Shown here piece after piece: positions 24,848-33,555 of a DNA stretch of 64,000 nucleotides (position 1 is the stretch's first letter; the number at the start of each line of letters is the position of its first letter). The notes under the pieces are model-generated. The model made no database searches. It worked only from the letters and a program-made list of their open reading frames with translations, and was not told the DNA's origin. The position numbers and the translations under genes are program-made. The stretch comes from Sphingomonas sp. S1-29 (GTDB lineage Bacteria; Pseudomonadota; Alphaproteobacteria; Sphingomonadales; Sphingomonadaceae): the NCBI RefSeq assembly GCF_026167545.1, contig NZ_CP110678.1, forward strand, positions 1,857,501-1,921,500, read 5' to 3'.

Positions 24848-25939
24848 ATGCTGACCCGCCGCACCCTGCTCGCCTCGGCCACGCTGGCGCTTCCCGCCTG
24901 CACCGCCACCAGCCCACGCCTGCGCACCGGCAGCATCACCTGCCCGCCCCCCGTCCGCGCCGAAGCGGGCCGCGTCATCCGCACCGTCGCCGGCCTTCGC
25001 CCCTATCGCCCCGCCGGCTTCGTAGTTCGCGCCGAGCAGCTCGGCACCAAGCGCCTGGTCCATAACTACGGCCATGGCGGTGCGGGCATCACGCTGAGCT
25101 GGGGCACCGGCCGCCTCGCGACCAGTCTCGGGCTGCCGGGGCATGCTGGCGCGGTCGCGGTGGTCGGCGCGGGCGCGGTCGGTCTCGCCACCGCGCGGCT
25201 GGCGCAGGAGGCGGGCTATGCCGTCACCCTCTATGCCAAGGCGCTGCCGCCCGAGACGACCTCGAACATTGCCGGCGGCCAGATCGTCCCCGCCAGCCAC
25301 TTCACCGAAGGCATGGTCACCCCCGAATGGCGCACCCAATATCGCGCCGCGATGGACTATAGCTGGCGCCGCTTCCAGATCATGGTCGGCGACGATTACT
25401 CGATCCGCTGGGTCCCCACCTGGCTGCCCGCGAGCGCCGAGCATGACGATGGCGACTGGATGGCGGCGTACAACCCCGCGCTAGCGCGCTTCGCATCGGG
25501 CCAGCATCCCTTCGGCGACGGCGCGATGATTCGCTTCGACACGATGTATGTCGAAACCGGTCGCTATCTCGAACGGATGCTCGCCGATTTCCGCGCCGCG
25601 GGCGGCAAGATCGTGGTGCGCGGTTTCACCACCCCCGCCGATCTAGCCACACTGCCCGAAGCCTTGGTCTTCAACTGCACCGGCCTTGGCAGCCACGAAC
25701 TGTTCGGCGACGCCGGCCTGATGCCGGTGCGTGGCCAGCTCGCGATCCTGCTGCCGCAGCCCGAGATCGACTATGCCTATGCCGGGCGCGACGGTTATAT
25801 GTTCCCGCGCCCCGACGGCATCGTGCTGGGCGGCACCTTCGAGCGCGGGGTATGGGACGCGACGGCGCAGCCCTCCGACATCGCCGACATCATCGCCGGC
25901 CACGCCCGCACCGCCGCGGGCTGGCGCTGCCCCGCCTGA
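24848..25939 (+). CDS. Circularly permuted D-amino-acid-oxidase-like FAD oxidoreductase, exported lipoprotein
   Basis: A 363-residue flavoprotein. The N-terminus (LTRRTLLASATLALPAC) has a twin-arginine-like pair and a lipobox with Cys18, so it is probably Tat-exported and lipidated. Residues ~43-95 (VAGLRPYRP ... LVHNYGHGGAGITLSWG) are the segment that ends normal DAO proteins. The FAD motif VAVVGAGAVGLATA (103-116), normally at the start, comes next, and the chain ends with MFPRPDGIVLGGTFERGVWD, which normally precedes the GLRP segment. So the order is rotated. Substrate presumably D-amino acid or related amine; not certain. It sits between hslV and hslU. Confidence 0.82.
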   Translation: MLTRRTLLASATLALPACTATSPRLRTGSITCPPPVRAEAGRVIRTVAGLRPYRPAGFVVRAEQLGTKRLVHNYGHGGAGITLSWGTGRLATSLGLPGHAGAVAVVGAGAVGLATARLAQEAGYAVTLYAKALPPETTSNIAGGQIVPASHFTEGMVTPEWRTQYRAAMDYSWRRFQIMVGDDYSIRWVPTWLPASAEHDDGDWMAAYNPALARFASGQHPFGDGAMIRFDTMYVETGRYLERMLADFRAAGGKIVVRGFTTPADLATLPEALVFNCTGLGSHELFGDAGLMPVRGQLAILLPQPEIDYAYAGRDGYMFPRPDGIVLGGTFERGVWDATAQPSDIADIIAGHARTAAGWRCPA

Positions 25940-25998
25940 GCACTTGGCCCGAACAAGATGCTTGAACCGGCGCGCGGCAGGGCCATCTAGCGGCCACC

Positions 25999-27291
25999 AT
26001 GCAAGACAACCTCACCCCCAAGCAGATCGTCGCGGCGCTCGACCAGCACATCATCGGCCAGAACGACGCCAAGCGCGCGGTCGCGGTCGCGATGCGCAAC
26101 CGCTGGCGCCGTCAGCAGCTCGGCAGCGACCTGCGCGACGAAGTCACCCCCAAGAACATCCTGATGATCGGGCCCACCGGCTGCGGCAAGACCGAGATCA
26201 GCCGCCGGCTCGCCAAGCTGGCCGACGCGCCCTTCGTGAAGGTCGAGGCGACCAAGTTCACCGAGGTCGGCTATGTCGGCCGCGACGTCGAACAGATCGC
26301 GCGCGACCTGGTCGAGGAAGCGATCCGGCTCGAAAAGGAACGCCGCCGCGTCGCGGTGAAGGACAAGGCCGAGGCGGCGGCGATGACCCGGCTGCTCGAT
26401 GCGCTGACGGGCAAGGATTCGTCGCAGGCAACGCGCGAAGCGTTCCGCCTGCGCCTCAACGAGGGCCATCTCGATTCGACCGAGATCGAGATCGAGCTCG
26501 AGGCCGCCCCCTCGATGCCCTTCGAGGTGCCCGGCGGTATGCCGCAGATGATCAATCTGGGCGAGATGATGAAGGGCCTGAGCGGCCCGCAGCTCAAGCG
26601 CCGCAAGATGAACGTCCACGCCGCCTGGGAGAAACTGGTCGAGGAAGAGGCCGAGAAGCGGCTCGACCAAGACGAGGTCAGCCGCACCGCGCTCGCCGAC
26701 GCCGAAGCCAATGGCATCGTCTTCCTCGACGAAATCGACAAGATCGCGGTCAGCGACGTGCGCGGCGGATCGGTCAGCCGCGAGGGGGTCCAGCGCGACC
26801 TGCTGCCGCTGATCGAGGGAACGACGGTCGCGACCAAATACGGGCCGATGAAGACCGACCATATCCTGTTCATCGCCAGCGGCGCGTTCCACGTCGCCAA
26901 GCCATCGGACCTGCTGCCCGAGCTCCAGGGCCGGCTGCCGATCCGCGTCGAACTGAAGGGGCTCACCGAAGCCGATTTCGTCGCGATCCTGTCGGACACC
27001 AAGGCGTCGCTGCCGCTGCAGTACAAGGCGCTGATCGCGACCGAAGGCGTCGAGGTGAACTTCACCCCGAGCGGCATCGCGGCGATCGCGCGGATCGCCG
27101 CCGAAGTGAATGGTGAGATCGAGAATATCGGCGCGCGCCGGTTGCAGACGGTGATGGAAAAGCTGCTCGAGGAAGTCAGCTTCGAGGCCGAGGACCGCCA
27201 GGGATCGGTGGTCGAGGTCGACGGCGCCTATGTCGATGCGCAGCTCAAGGAGATCGCGCGCAACACCGATCTCAGCCGCTACGTGTTGTGA
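25999..27291 (+). CDS. hslU: ATP-dependent protease ATPase subunit HslU (ClpY)
   Basis: A 430-residue AAA+ unfoldase feeding HslV. Walker A is GPTGCGKTE (58-66), the pore loop region TEVGYVGRD follows, Walker B is [10 protein letters not shown], and the sensor-2/C-terminal part ends DLSRYVL, which inserts into HslV. The insertion domain (about 110-230) is present. Length is normal. Converges without a gap on a lipoprotein gene: the two stop codons are adjacent. Confidence 0.96.
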   Translation: MQDNLTPKQIVAALDQHIIGQNDAKRAVAVAMRNRWRRQQLGSDLRDEVTPKNILMIGPTGCGKTEISRRLAKLADAPFVKVEATKFTEVGYVGRDVEQIARDLVEEAIRLEKERRRVAVKDKAEAAAMTRLLDALTGKDSSQATREAFRLRLNEGHLDSTEIEIELEAAPSMPFEVPGGMPQMINLGEMMKGLSGPQLKRRKMNVHAAWEKLVEEEAEKRLDQDEVSRTALADAEANGIVFLDEIDKIAVSDVRGGSVSREGVQRDLLPLIEGTTVATKYGPMKTDHILFIASGAFHVAKPSDLLPELQGRLPIRVELKGLTEADFVAILSDTKASLPLQYKALIATEGVEVNFTPSGIAAIARIAAEVNGEIENIGARRLQTVMEKLLEEVSFEAEDRQGSVVEVDGAYVDAQLKEIARNTDLSRYVL

Positions 27292-27696
27292 TCAGTCGGC
27301 GGGCTTGTCGTACGGGGTGAACATCCCGAACCGGCAATAGGCCGAGGGGATCGCCCCGCCGCCGCGCGAGACGGTGCGGAACCGGTCGTTGCTGCAGGTC
27401 TGCCCGCCATAGACTTCGGTGATGATGATCGGGTCGCCCGCGAGCGACGGGCAGCCCTCGATCTTGCTGATCAGCAGCCGGGTGCCGGTATGGCGGTAGG
27501 CGATCATGTCGTCGCCGATGATCTGCGGGTTCGGCTGGCCGATGCTCGACAGGCAGCGCTGGGGTTCACCTGCGACCAACCCCTTGGTCGCCTCGGCGAA
27601 TTCGGCCGCCGACTTCGCTTCGTCGGCGGCGAGCTGTTCGGGGGTCGCGGCGCAACCGCACAGGGTGAGCGCGAGGCCCGCGATGAGGGTCCGCAT
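27292..27696 (-). CDS. Small lipoprotein of unknown function (paralogue of upstream gene)
   Basis: A 134-residue predicted lipoprotein: signal MRTLIAGLALTLCGC with lipobox cysteine 15, then AATPEQLAADEAKSA. It shares GEPQRC, a central GCPS, QTC and a late CRFG with the protein encoded just upstream, so the two arose by tandem duplication. Four conserved cysteines after the lipobox suggest two disulfides. The start ATG overlaps the stop of the upstream paralogue by one base (TGATG). Function not recognised. Confidence 0.75.
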   Translation of the reverse strand: MRTLIAGLALTLCGCAATPEQLAADEAKSAAEFAEATKGLVAGEPQRCLSSIGQPNPQIIGDDMIAYRHTGTRLLISKIEGCPSLAGDPIIITEVYGGQTCSNDRFRTVSRGGGAIPSAYCRFGMFTPYDKPAD

Positions 27697-28121
27697 CAGT
27701 TGCCTCCCGAGCGCGAGGCGCGACGATAGGGCACGAACTCGCCAAGCGAGCACGAGCCGGTCATGAATCCCGCGGTTCGGTCGACGGTGCGGACGATGTC
27801 GCCGCGGCACAATTGGCCGGTCGGGGTCTGGGTGACCAGGATGTCGTCCTGCCCGAGCCGGCACCCGGGGCTGGCATCGTTGCGATAATAGGTGCTCGTG
27901 CCCTGCTGATACAGGATCGTCTGGCCATATTGGTCGCTGCTGCGCAGCAGGCTCTGGTTGACGCAAGACTGCGGCTCACCCGGCACATAGCCCGCCAGCT
28001 TCTTTTCGATGCGCGCCATCTGTCGCGCATCGGCGGCATCGCTTCGCGCCATTTCCTCGGGGGTAGCGGCGCAGCCCGCCAGCGCGATCGCGGACAATAA
28101 CGGAAAGGCAATTGCTCGCAT
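27696..28121 (-). CDS. Small lipoprotein of unknown function (tandem paralogue)
   Basis: A 141-residue predicted lipoprotein: signal MRAIAFPLLSAIALAGC with lipobox Cys17, then AATPEEMARSDAADARQM. GEPQSC, GCRLG, QLC and CSLGEF line up with the cysteine pattern of its downstream neighbour. The frame is open further upstream, but that overlaps gloB and the signal peptide marks this ATG as the start. Both probably sit in the outer membrane facing the periplasm. Function unknown. Confidence 0.75.
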   Translation of the reverse strand: MRAIAFPLLSAIALAGCAATPEEMARSDAADARQMARIEKKLAGYVPGEPQSCVNQSLLRSSDQYGQTILYQQGTSTYYRNDASPGCRLGQDDILVTQTPTGQLCRGDIVRTVDRTAGFMTGSCSLGEFVPYRRASRSGGN

Positions 28122-28174
28122 CTTTCGTCTCCCAGGCCTCGCGAATCGCACCGAAGGTGCGCGCTGCAAAATGA

Positions 28175-28915
28175 CTAACCCCTGAACGCGTCTTTGGCTG
28201 CACGCCGCTCGGCGAGTTGCCCCGCCGTTCCAGCGCGCAGGAACGGATTGGTCGCAAGTTCGAGCGCGATCGTCGTCGGCACCGTTGGCTCGCCCGCCGC
28301 GCGCTGGCGCTCGACAGTCTCGAGCCGCTCGGCGATCGCCGCATTGTCGGGCTCGGCAACACGCGCATAGCGCCCGTTCGAGAGCGTATATTCGTGCGCG
28401 CAATAGACCACCGTCTCAGGCGGCAAGGCCGCGAGCCGCTGCATGTTGCCGAACATCTGCTCGGCATCGCCCTCGAACAACCGCCCGCAGCCCATCGCGA
28501 ACAAGGTGTCGCCGACGAAGACGCTCGCATCCTCGGCGAAGTGGAAGGCGATATGCCCGGCGGTATGCCCCGGTGTTTCGATCACCGTCGCGACATGATC
28601 GCCCAGCTTCACGCTATCGCCCTCACCGACCAGCCGGTCGGCGGTGGGGATCCTCGCCGCCTCGTCCGCAGGCGCGATCACCACCGCGCCATGCGCCGCC
28701 TTGATCGCGGCGTTGCCGCCGGTGTGGTCGGGATGCCAATGCGTGTTCCAGATCGCCCCGATCCGCCAGCCGCGCGAATCGGCTTGCGCCAATACCGGCG
28801 CCGCCTCGGCGGGGTCGACGACCATCGTCTCCCCAGATCCCGCATCATGCACCAGCCAGACATAATTGTCCGATAGGGCAGGAATCCGGATGATCTCGAG
28901 CGCCGCCATCACCAT
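28175..28915 (-). CDS. gloB: Hydroxyacylglutathione hydrolase (glyoxalase II)
   Basis: A 246-residue metallo-beta-lactamase-fold enzyme that hydrolyses S-lactoylglutathione. Metal motif [11 protein letters not shown] (HxHxDH, ~58-63), further ligands in TPGHTAGH, the bridging Asp in [12 protein letters not shown], and HEYTLSN near the C-terminal substrate domain. The start ATGGTGATGG overlaps the TGA of the glyoxalase I-like gene; ATG 28909 is an equally possible start. The pair forms a methylglyoxal detoxification unit. Confidence 0.92.
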   Translation of the reverse strand: MVMAALEIIRIPALSDNYVWLVHDAGSGETMVVDPAEAAPVLAQADSRGWRIGAIWNTHWHPDHTGGNAAIKAAHGAVVIAPADEAARIPTADRLVGEGDSVKLGDHVATVIETPGHTAGHIAFHFAEDASVFVGDTLFAMGCGRLFEGDAEQMFGNMQRLAALPPETVVYCAHEYTLSNGRYARVAEPDNAAIAERLETVERQRAAGEPTVPTTIALELATNPFLRAGTAGQLAERRAAKDAFRG

Positions 28916-29367
28916 TCACCGATATTGGGCGCCGACTGCCAAGGCTCGGCAGGAGTAAGCGCCGGGCCGTCCTGGAGCAGTTCGATCGAAATGCCGTCGG
29001 GGGTGCGCACGAACGCCATATTGCCGTCGCGCGGCGGGCGATTGATCACCACCCCGGCATCGGCGAAGCGCTGGCAGGTCGCGTAGATGTCGTCGACATA
29101 ATAGGCCAGATGCCCGAAATTGCGCCCGCCGGTATAGGCCTCGGGCGGCGTACCGTCCTCGGCGGGCCAGTTATAGGTCAACTCGACCTCGGCATCGGCG
29201 CGCTCGCCTGGGCCGCGCATCGCATCGGGGGTGGCGAGGAAGATCAGCGTGAATCGCCCCGCCTTGTTCTCCATCCGGCGCACTTCCTTCAGCCCCAGCA
29301 ATTCGAAGAACGCGATCGTCGCGTCGGGATCGCTGACGCGGATCATCGTGTGGAGATATTTCGTCAT
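28909..29367 (-). CDS. gloA: Lactoylglutathione lyase-like VOC protein (glyoxalase I)
   Basis: A 152-residue glyoxalase-fold protein. Metal ligands are likely His in [11 protein letters not shown], Glu in VELTYNW, His in [10 protein letters not shown] and Glu in ISIELLQDG. This H/E/H/E set is that of glyoxalase I, which joins methylglyoxal and glutathione. It is followed by gloB with overlap, which supports the role. The ATG at 29367 has GGAG ten bases upstream; the ATG three codons earlier has it too close. Confidence 0.88.
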   Translation of the reverse strand: MTKYLHTMIRVSDPDATIAFFELLGLKEVRRMENKAGRFTLIFLATPDAMRGPGERADAEVELTYNWPAEDGTPPEAYTGGRNFGHLAYYVDDIYATCQRFADAGVVINRPPRDGNMAFVRTPDGISIELLQDGPALTPAEPWQSAPNIGEW

Positions 29368-29430
29368 GGCGGGCATGCTCCGTTCGTTATAGCTTCGATT
29401 GACGGCGGATATCGGTCCGGGGGGTGGGCG

Positions 29431-30141
29431 ATGGAAGAGCGGGTGACGACGAATCGGTCGATATGGCTGCTGGCGGCGGCGGTGGTGCTCGCGATCGGCA
29501 TGATCGTCGGCGGCTATCTGCTGGGCAATGGCCTGGTGCGCGCGCGATTGGCCGATCGATCGGTCACGGTGCGCGGCCTCGCCGAGCGCGACGTCAATGC
29601 CGACCTCGCGGTGTGGACGCTCAACTATCAGAAGGTCGGCACCGACACCGATACGGTACGCGCCGAAATCGCCGCCGACACTGCGCGCATCCGCGCGTTC
29701 TTCGCGAGCCTTGGCTTCCCTGCCGAGGCGCTCGCGCCCGCGGGCACCGGGGTCAGCCAATATAGCAACAACGGCGTGATGACGGTGACGATCAACCAGC
29801 GGATGCAGCTGCGCACCACCGACATCAAGCGCGCGCAGGCCGCGGTCGCGCGCCAGTTCGACCTGGTGAGCCAGGGCGTGCTGCTGCAGGAAGGGTCGGG
29901 GATTTCGTACAGCTTCACCAAGCTCAACGACATCAAGCCGCCGATGGTCGCCGCCGCGACCCGCGACGCGCGCGCCTCCGCCGAGCAATTCGCCAAGGAC
30001 AGCGACACCGCGGTCGGCGGCATCAAGAGCGCGACTCAGGGCTATTTCTCGATCGAAGCACGCGACGGCGCCGAGGGCGGCAACGACACCCCGTTCAAAA
30101 AAGTGCGCGTGGTGACGACGGTGGATTTCTATTTGAAGTAA
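29431..30141 (+). CDS. SIMPL domain (DUF541, BP26-like) membrane-anchored protein
   Basis: A 236-residue protein with an N-terminal membrane anchor (about 11-32, [20 protein letters not shown]) and a periplasmic SIMPL domain from [19 protein letters not shown] to the end [17 protein letters not shown] proteins such as BP26 and YggE form ring assemblies in the periplasm; function is poorly defined (stress, oxidative damage). Divergent from the glyoxalase genes with a 63-bp gap. An open frame extends upstream but overlaps gloA on the other strand. Confidence 0.83.
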   Translation: MEERVTTNRSIWLLAAAVVLAIGMIVGGYLLGNGLVRARLADRSVTVRGLAERDVNADLAVWTLNYQKVGTDTDTVRAEIAADTARIRAFFASLGFPAEALAPAGTGVSQYSNNGVMTVTINQRMQLRTTDIKRAQAAVARQFDLVSQGVLLQEGSGISYSFTKLNDIKPPMVAAATRDARASAEQFAKDSDTAVGGIKSATQGYFSIEARDGAEGGNDTPFKKVRVVTTVDFYLK

Positions 30142-30150
30142 TACACAAGT

Positions 30151-30275
30151 CCTCCCCGGCACGGGGAGGGGGACCGCCGCGAAGCGGTGGTGGAGGGGGC
30201 GTGCCGCGAACGCATCGCCGGTGGATAGCCCCCTCCGTCAGCCCTGCGGGCTGCCACCTCCCCGTATCGGGGAGG
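30151..30275. repeat. Palindromic intergenic repeat, family C copy 1
   Basis: Outer arms CCTCCCCGGCACGGGGAGG and CCTCCCCGTATCGGGGAGG, inner GACCGCCGCGAAGCGGTGG and CCGTCAGCCCTGCGGGCTGC dyads. Lies between the convergent SIMPL and alpha/beta hydrolase genes. Relatives at 42194 and 42423. Confidence 0.88.
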
Positions 30276-30291
30276 ATCTGCCGCCTGGCCC

Positions 30292-30996
30292 TTACGCAAA
30301 CCCCTCGACCACCCGAATGATCGCCGCGATGTCCTGCTCGCGCGATAACCGGTGGTCGCCGTTCTTCAGCAAGGTCAGCGACACATCGTCGCCCGCCAGC
30401 AATTCCATCAGCCGGATCGCCCGCGCGTTCGGCACTTCGGCGTCATGGGTGCCGTGGATCAGCCGCACCGGCACCGATACCGGGATCGGCCCGAACATCA
30501 GCCGATTGGCCTCGCCCGATTGCCAGAAGGCGCGGGTCGTCACCATCGGCGCGTCGCCATAGGGCGAAGGCTTTTCGAGCCGCCCCTCGCTCAGCAGTGT
30601 CATCTTCTGCTCGGGGGTGAAGCCCCAATCGGTGAAGTCGGGCGCCGCCGCGACCCCGACCAGCCCGACGATCCGATCGGGCCGCGCGCGCGCGACCAGC
30701 AGCGCGAGCCAGCCGCCCATCGACGATCCCACCAGCACCACCGGCCCCTTGGTCGCGCCATCGAGCACCAGCAGCGCATCGTCGCGCCAGTCGGCCAGCG
30801 TGAAATCCTCGAACGCGCCATCGCTCTCGCCGCAGCCGCGATAGTCGAAGCGAACGAAGCCGCGGCCATGCTCCTTGGCCCAGGCCTCGAGCGCCATCGC
30901 CTTGGTCCCGCTCATGTCGCTGGCATAGCCCGGCAGGAACAGGATCGTCGGGCCGGTGCCTTCGGTCACGCGAAAGGCGATGCGGGCGTCGGTCAT
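30292..30996 (-). CDS. Alpha/beta hydrolase
   Basis: A 234-residue serine hydrolase. Nucleophile elbow GSSMGG (S92), oxyanion LPGYASDMSGTKA, acid in HGTHDAEVP, and catalytic His in NGDHRLSRE. The pattern GSSMGG with YRGCGESDG resembles ABHD10/acyl-protein thioesterase-like hydrolases, but substrate cannot be assigned. The start overlaps the stop of the upstream MurC-like gene (ATGA), so the two are coexpressed. Confidence 0.85.
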   Translation of the reverse strand: MTDARIAFRVTEGTGPTILFLPGYASDMSGTKAMALEAWAKEHGRGFVRFDYRGCGESDGAFEDFTLADWRDDALLVLDGATKGPVVLVGSSMGGWLALLVARARPDRIVGLVGVAAAPDFTDWGFTPEQKMTLLSEGRLEKPSPYGDAPMVTTRAFWQSGEANRLMFGPIPVSVPVRLIHGTHDAEVPNARAIRLMELLAGDDVSLTLLKNGDHRLSREQDIAAIIRVVEGFA

Positions 30997-32390
30997 GCAG
31001 GGCTCCGTTGTTGTAGCTGCGCGACCATGTCGGCGGCGAGCAGGCTTAAGGTGTCGTCGCGCGCACCCATCAGCACGATCCGGTCGCCGGGCCTGGCCTG
31101 CGCGACCAGATGCGCGGCGGCGGCGGCGCGATCGGCGATGTGGCGCGCGGGGGCGCCCTGCATCGCAAGATCGGCGACGATGTCGGCGCTGGTGACTTCG
31201 CGCGATGTGGTGCCGCCGTGATAGACCGGATCGGGCAGCACCAGCAGGTCGTCGCCGCGCAGCCGTTGGGCGAACATCGTCACCAGTTCGCGCCGCATCA
31301 CCTTCAATGGGCCGAAACCATGCGGCTGGAACAGTAATAGCAGCCGGCCGGGAAAGGCGTGCAGCGTATCGAGCGTCGCCGCGATCTTTTCGGGGTTGTG
31401 GCCGAAATCGTCGATCACCGCGACGCCATCGCCCTCACCCACCAGCTCGAAACGGCGCTTCAGCCCCCGAAAGCCCGCAATCGCCGCCACCGCATCGGCG
31501 CGCGGCACCCCCGCCGCGATCGCCGCGCCCAATGCCGCCAGCGCATTCTCGACATTATGCCGCCCGGGCACCGCCAGCGTCACGCGATCGGTAACGCCAT
31601 CGGCGGTGAGGTCGAACCCGATGCCATAGCGTTGCGGCGCAAGGTTGCTCGCGACCAGATCGGCCTTGCCCTCGATCGCGAAGCTGCGGCGCTTGGCCCC
31701 CAAGGTCGCGGCCAGCGCGGCGGCTTCAGGATCGCCGACATTGACCACCACCGTCTGCGCCTTTCTCGCGAAATCGCCGAACAGCGCGCGCAGTTCGGGC
31801 AGCGGCTTGTGATCGAGGCTGACATTGTTCAGCACCGCGATTCGCGGGTCGTACAGCGCGATCGACCCGTCGCTTTCGTCGACTTCGCTGACAAAGACTT
31901 CGCCCTCGCCCACCAGCGCGCTGGCGAAGGACGCTTCGGGGCGCGCGAAATTCTTCATCACCGCGCCGTTCATGATCGTCGGCTCGCGGTCGCATCCGTG
32001 GAGGATCCAGCCGATCATGCCGGTGACGGTCGACTTGCCCGACGTGCCCGCCACCCCGATCGCCATCGCGCTGTCGTTGAACAAACGGCTGAGCAATTCG
32101 GCGCGCGACAGCCGCTGCGCTCCGACACGATCGGCGGCAACAATGTCGGCAACATTCGGCTCGATCGCCGCCGAGGCGACGACGATCTGGTCGGGCGAGG
32201 TGATGCCGCTGCCGTCCTGCGGGAACAGCGCGACGCCCAGCCGCTCGAGCGCGGCGAACTTGGCGGGCACCGTGCCCTGATCGAGCGCGCGGTCGGACCC
32301 AGCGATCGTCCCGCCGCGCCCGGCGAGGATCATCGCCAGCGGCATCATGCCCGACCCGCCGATCCCGACGAAGAAATAGCTCTGGTTCAT
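30993..32390 (-). CDS. Mur ligase family protein (MurC/Mpl-like)
   Basis: A 465-residue Mur ligase. N-terminal Rossmann-like domain GIGGSGMMPLAMIL as in MurC, central ATPase with GTSGKST (115-121) and a conserved EVDESDGS, and C-terminal domain with DDFGHNPEKI. Two roles are possible: a second UDP-MurNAc L-alanine ligase, or an Mpl-like enzyme rejoining murein tripeptide to UDP-MurNAc. There are no other dcw genes nearby, and a divergent LD-carboxypeptidase gene 200 bp away, which favours peptidoglycan recycling. Four-base overlap with the hydrolase gene downstream. Confidence 0.85.
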   Translation of the reverse strand: MNQSYFFVGIGGSGMMPLAMILAGRGGTIAGSDRALDQGTVPAKFAALERLGVALFPQDGSGITSPDQIVVASAAIEPNVADIVAADRVGAQRLSRAELLSRLFNDSAMAIGVAGTSGKSTVTGMIGWILHGCDREPTIMNGAVMKNFARPEASFASALVGEGEVFVSEVDESDGSIALYDPRIAVLNNVSLDHKPLPELRALFGDFARKAQTVVVNVGDPEAAALAATLGAKRRSFAIEGKADLVASNLAPQRYGIGFDLTADGVTDRVTLAVPGRHNVENALAALGAAIAAGVPRADAVAAIAGFRGLKRRFELVGEGDGVAVIDDFGHNPEKIAATLDTLHAFPGRLLLLFQPHGFGPLKVMRRELVTMFAQRLRGDDLLVLPDPVYHGGTTSREVTSADIVADLAMQGAPARHIADRAAAAAHLVAQARPGDRIVLMGARDDTLSLLAADMVAQLQQRSPA

Positions 32391-32445
32391 CGCGCCGCGC
32401 TATCGGCGGATCGATCGCAGGGGGCAAGGGTCGAACGCAAAACTC

Positions 32446-32540
32446 CCGTCACCCCGGCCTCGTGCCGGAGTCCACCCGTCCCCGAACACCAGCGCTGCGT
32501 TGAACGGCGACGTGGACCCCGGCACAGGGCCGGGGTGACG
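32446..32540. repeat. Palindromic intergenic repeat, family B copy 3
   Basis: Arms CGTCACCCCGGCCTCGTGCC and GGCACAGGGCCGGGGTGACG with an inner GGAGTCCACC / GGTGGACCCC-like pairing. Lies between the divergent MurC-like and LD-carboxypeptidase genes, so it is not a terminator there. Confidence 0.85.
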
Positions 32541-32594
32541 AAGCAGACGAATCCCCCTTCTCATCCCCGATCCCCGCCCCCTACAACCCACCCC

Positions 32595-33416
32595 ATGAAG
32601 ATCGCCGTCGTCGCCCCCGCCCGCTCGATCACCCCCGAAGCCGCCGCGCGCGCGCAGGGGTTTGCGGCCTTGCTCTATCCGCAGGTCGAGCTGACCTATG
32701 ACCCGCAATGCTTTGCCGATGGCGGCCACTTCGCGGGCAACGACGCGCTGCGCGCCGAAACCTTCCTGAAATACGCCAACGACCCCGGCTTCGCGGCGAT
32801 CTGGTTCGCGCGCGGCGGCTATGGATCGAACCGGATCCTCGATGTCGTGATGCCCGGCCTGGGCGCCGCGGCGCGCGCCAAGACCTATATGGGCTATTCG
32901 GACATGGGGTTCGTGCTTGGCGCGCTCTATGCACGCGGGATCGGCAAACCCGTACACGGGCCGATGGCGACCGAGGCGACCGAACGCAACAAGGGTGCCC
33001 CGGCGGGCCGCGCGCTCGCCTGGCTGGTCGAACAAAACCGCGCCGCGCTGGAGCCGGGGCTGCATGGCCGACCGGCGGCGGCGTTCAACATGGCGATCCT
33101 TACCGCGATGCTCGGCACCCCCTGGATGCCCGACCTGACCGATCATGTCCTGATCCTAGAAGAAGTCGGCGAGGCGGTGTACCGGATCGACCGCATGATG
33201 TGGCAAATCGCCGACGCGACTCAGCTACGCGGCATCGCCGGCATCCGGCTGGGCAGCGTCACCGCGATCCCCGAAGGCGCGGGCGAGGCCGAGTTCGGCG
33301 ACACGCTCGAACGGATCATGCTGCGCTGGTGCCGTTCGATGAACGTACCGTATCTGGGGCGCGCGGCGGTTGGGCATGACGCGACCAATACGGTGGTCCC
33401 GTTTGGGGTGGCCTGA
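32595..33416 (+). CDS. Muramoyltetrapeptide LD-carboxypeptidase (S66)
   Basis: A 273-residue LdcA-type serine peptidase that trims the terminal D-Ala from murein tetrapeptides during recycling. The S66 triad is visible: Ser102 in YMGYSDMG, Glu190 in LEEVGE, His261 in VGHDATNT. WFARGGYGSNRIL is the conserved segment before the nucleophile. No signal peptide, as expected for the cytosolic enzyme. Divergent from the MurC-like gene; together they fit one recycling pathway. Confidence 0.9.
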   Translation: MKIAVVAPARSITPEAAARAQGFAALLYPQVELTYDPQCFADGGHFAGNDALRAETFLKYANDPGFAAIWFARGGYGSNRILDVVMPGLGAAARAKTYMGYSDMGFVLGALYARGIGKPVHGPMATEATERNKGAPAGRALAWLVEQNRAALEPGLHGRPAAAFNMAILTAMLGTPWMPDLTDHVLILEEVGEAVYRIDRMMWQIADATQLRGIAGIRLGSVTAIPEGAGEAEFGDTLERIMLRWCRSMNVPYLGRAAVGHDATNTVVPFGVA

Positions 33417-33439
33417 GCGCGCTTCTCCTTGCCCCTAGT

Positions 33440-33531
33440 CCGTTCGTGCTGAGCTTGTCGAAGCACCGTTCTTTCTTCTTCGCCCGGCTCGCAAACGAAG
33501 GGCGGTGCTTCGACAAGCTCAGCACGAACGG
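33440..33531. repeat. Long inverted repeat, family E
   Basis: CCGTTCGTGCTGAGCTTGTC continuing GAAGCACCG, and its near-exact complement ending AGCTCAGCACGAACGG, around a 30-bp spacer. Lies between the convergent LD-carboxypeptidase and photolyase-like genes. One half-copy is near 61163-61192. Confidence 0.88.
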
Positions 33532-33555
33532 TTGAGGGGCAGGTTCCTTAAGTCA

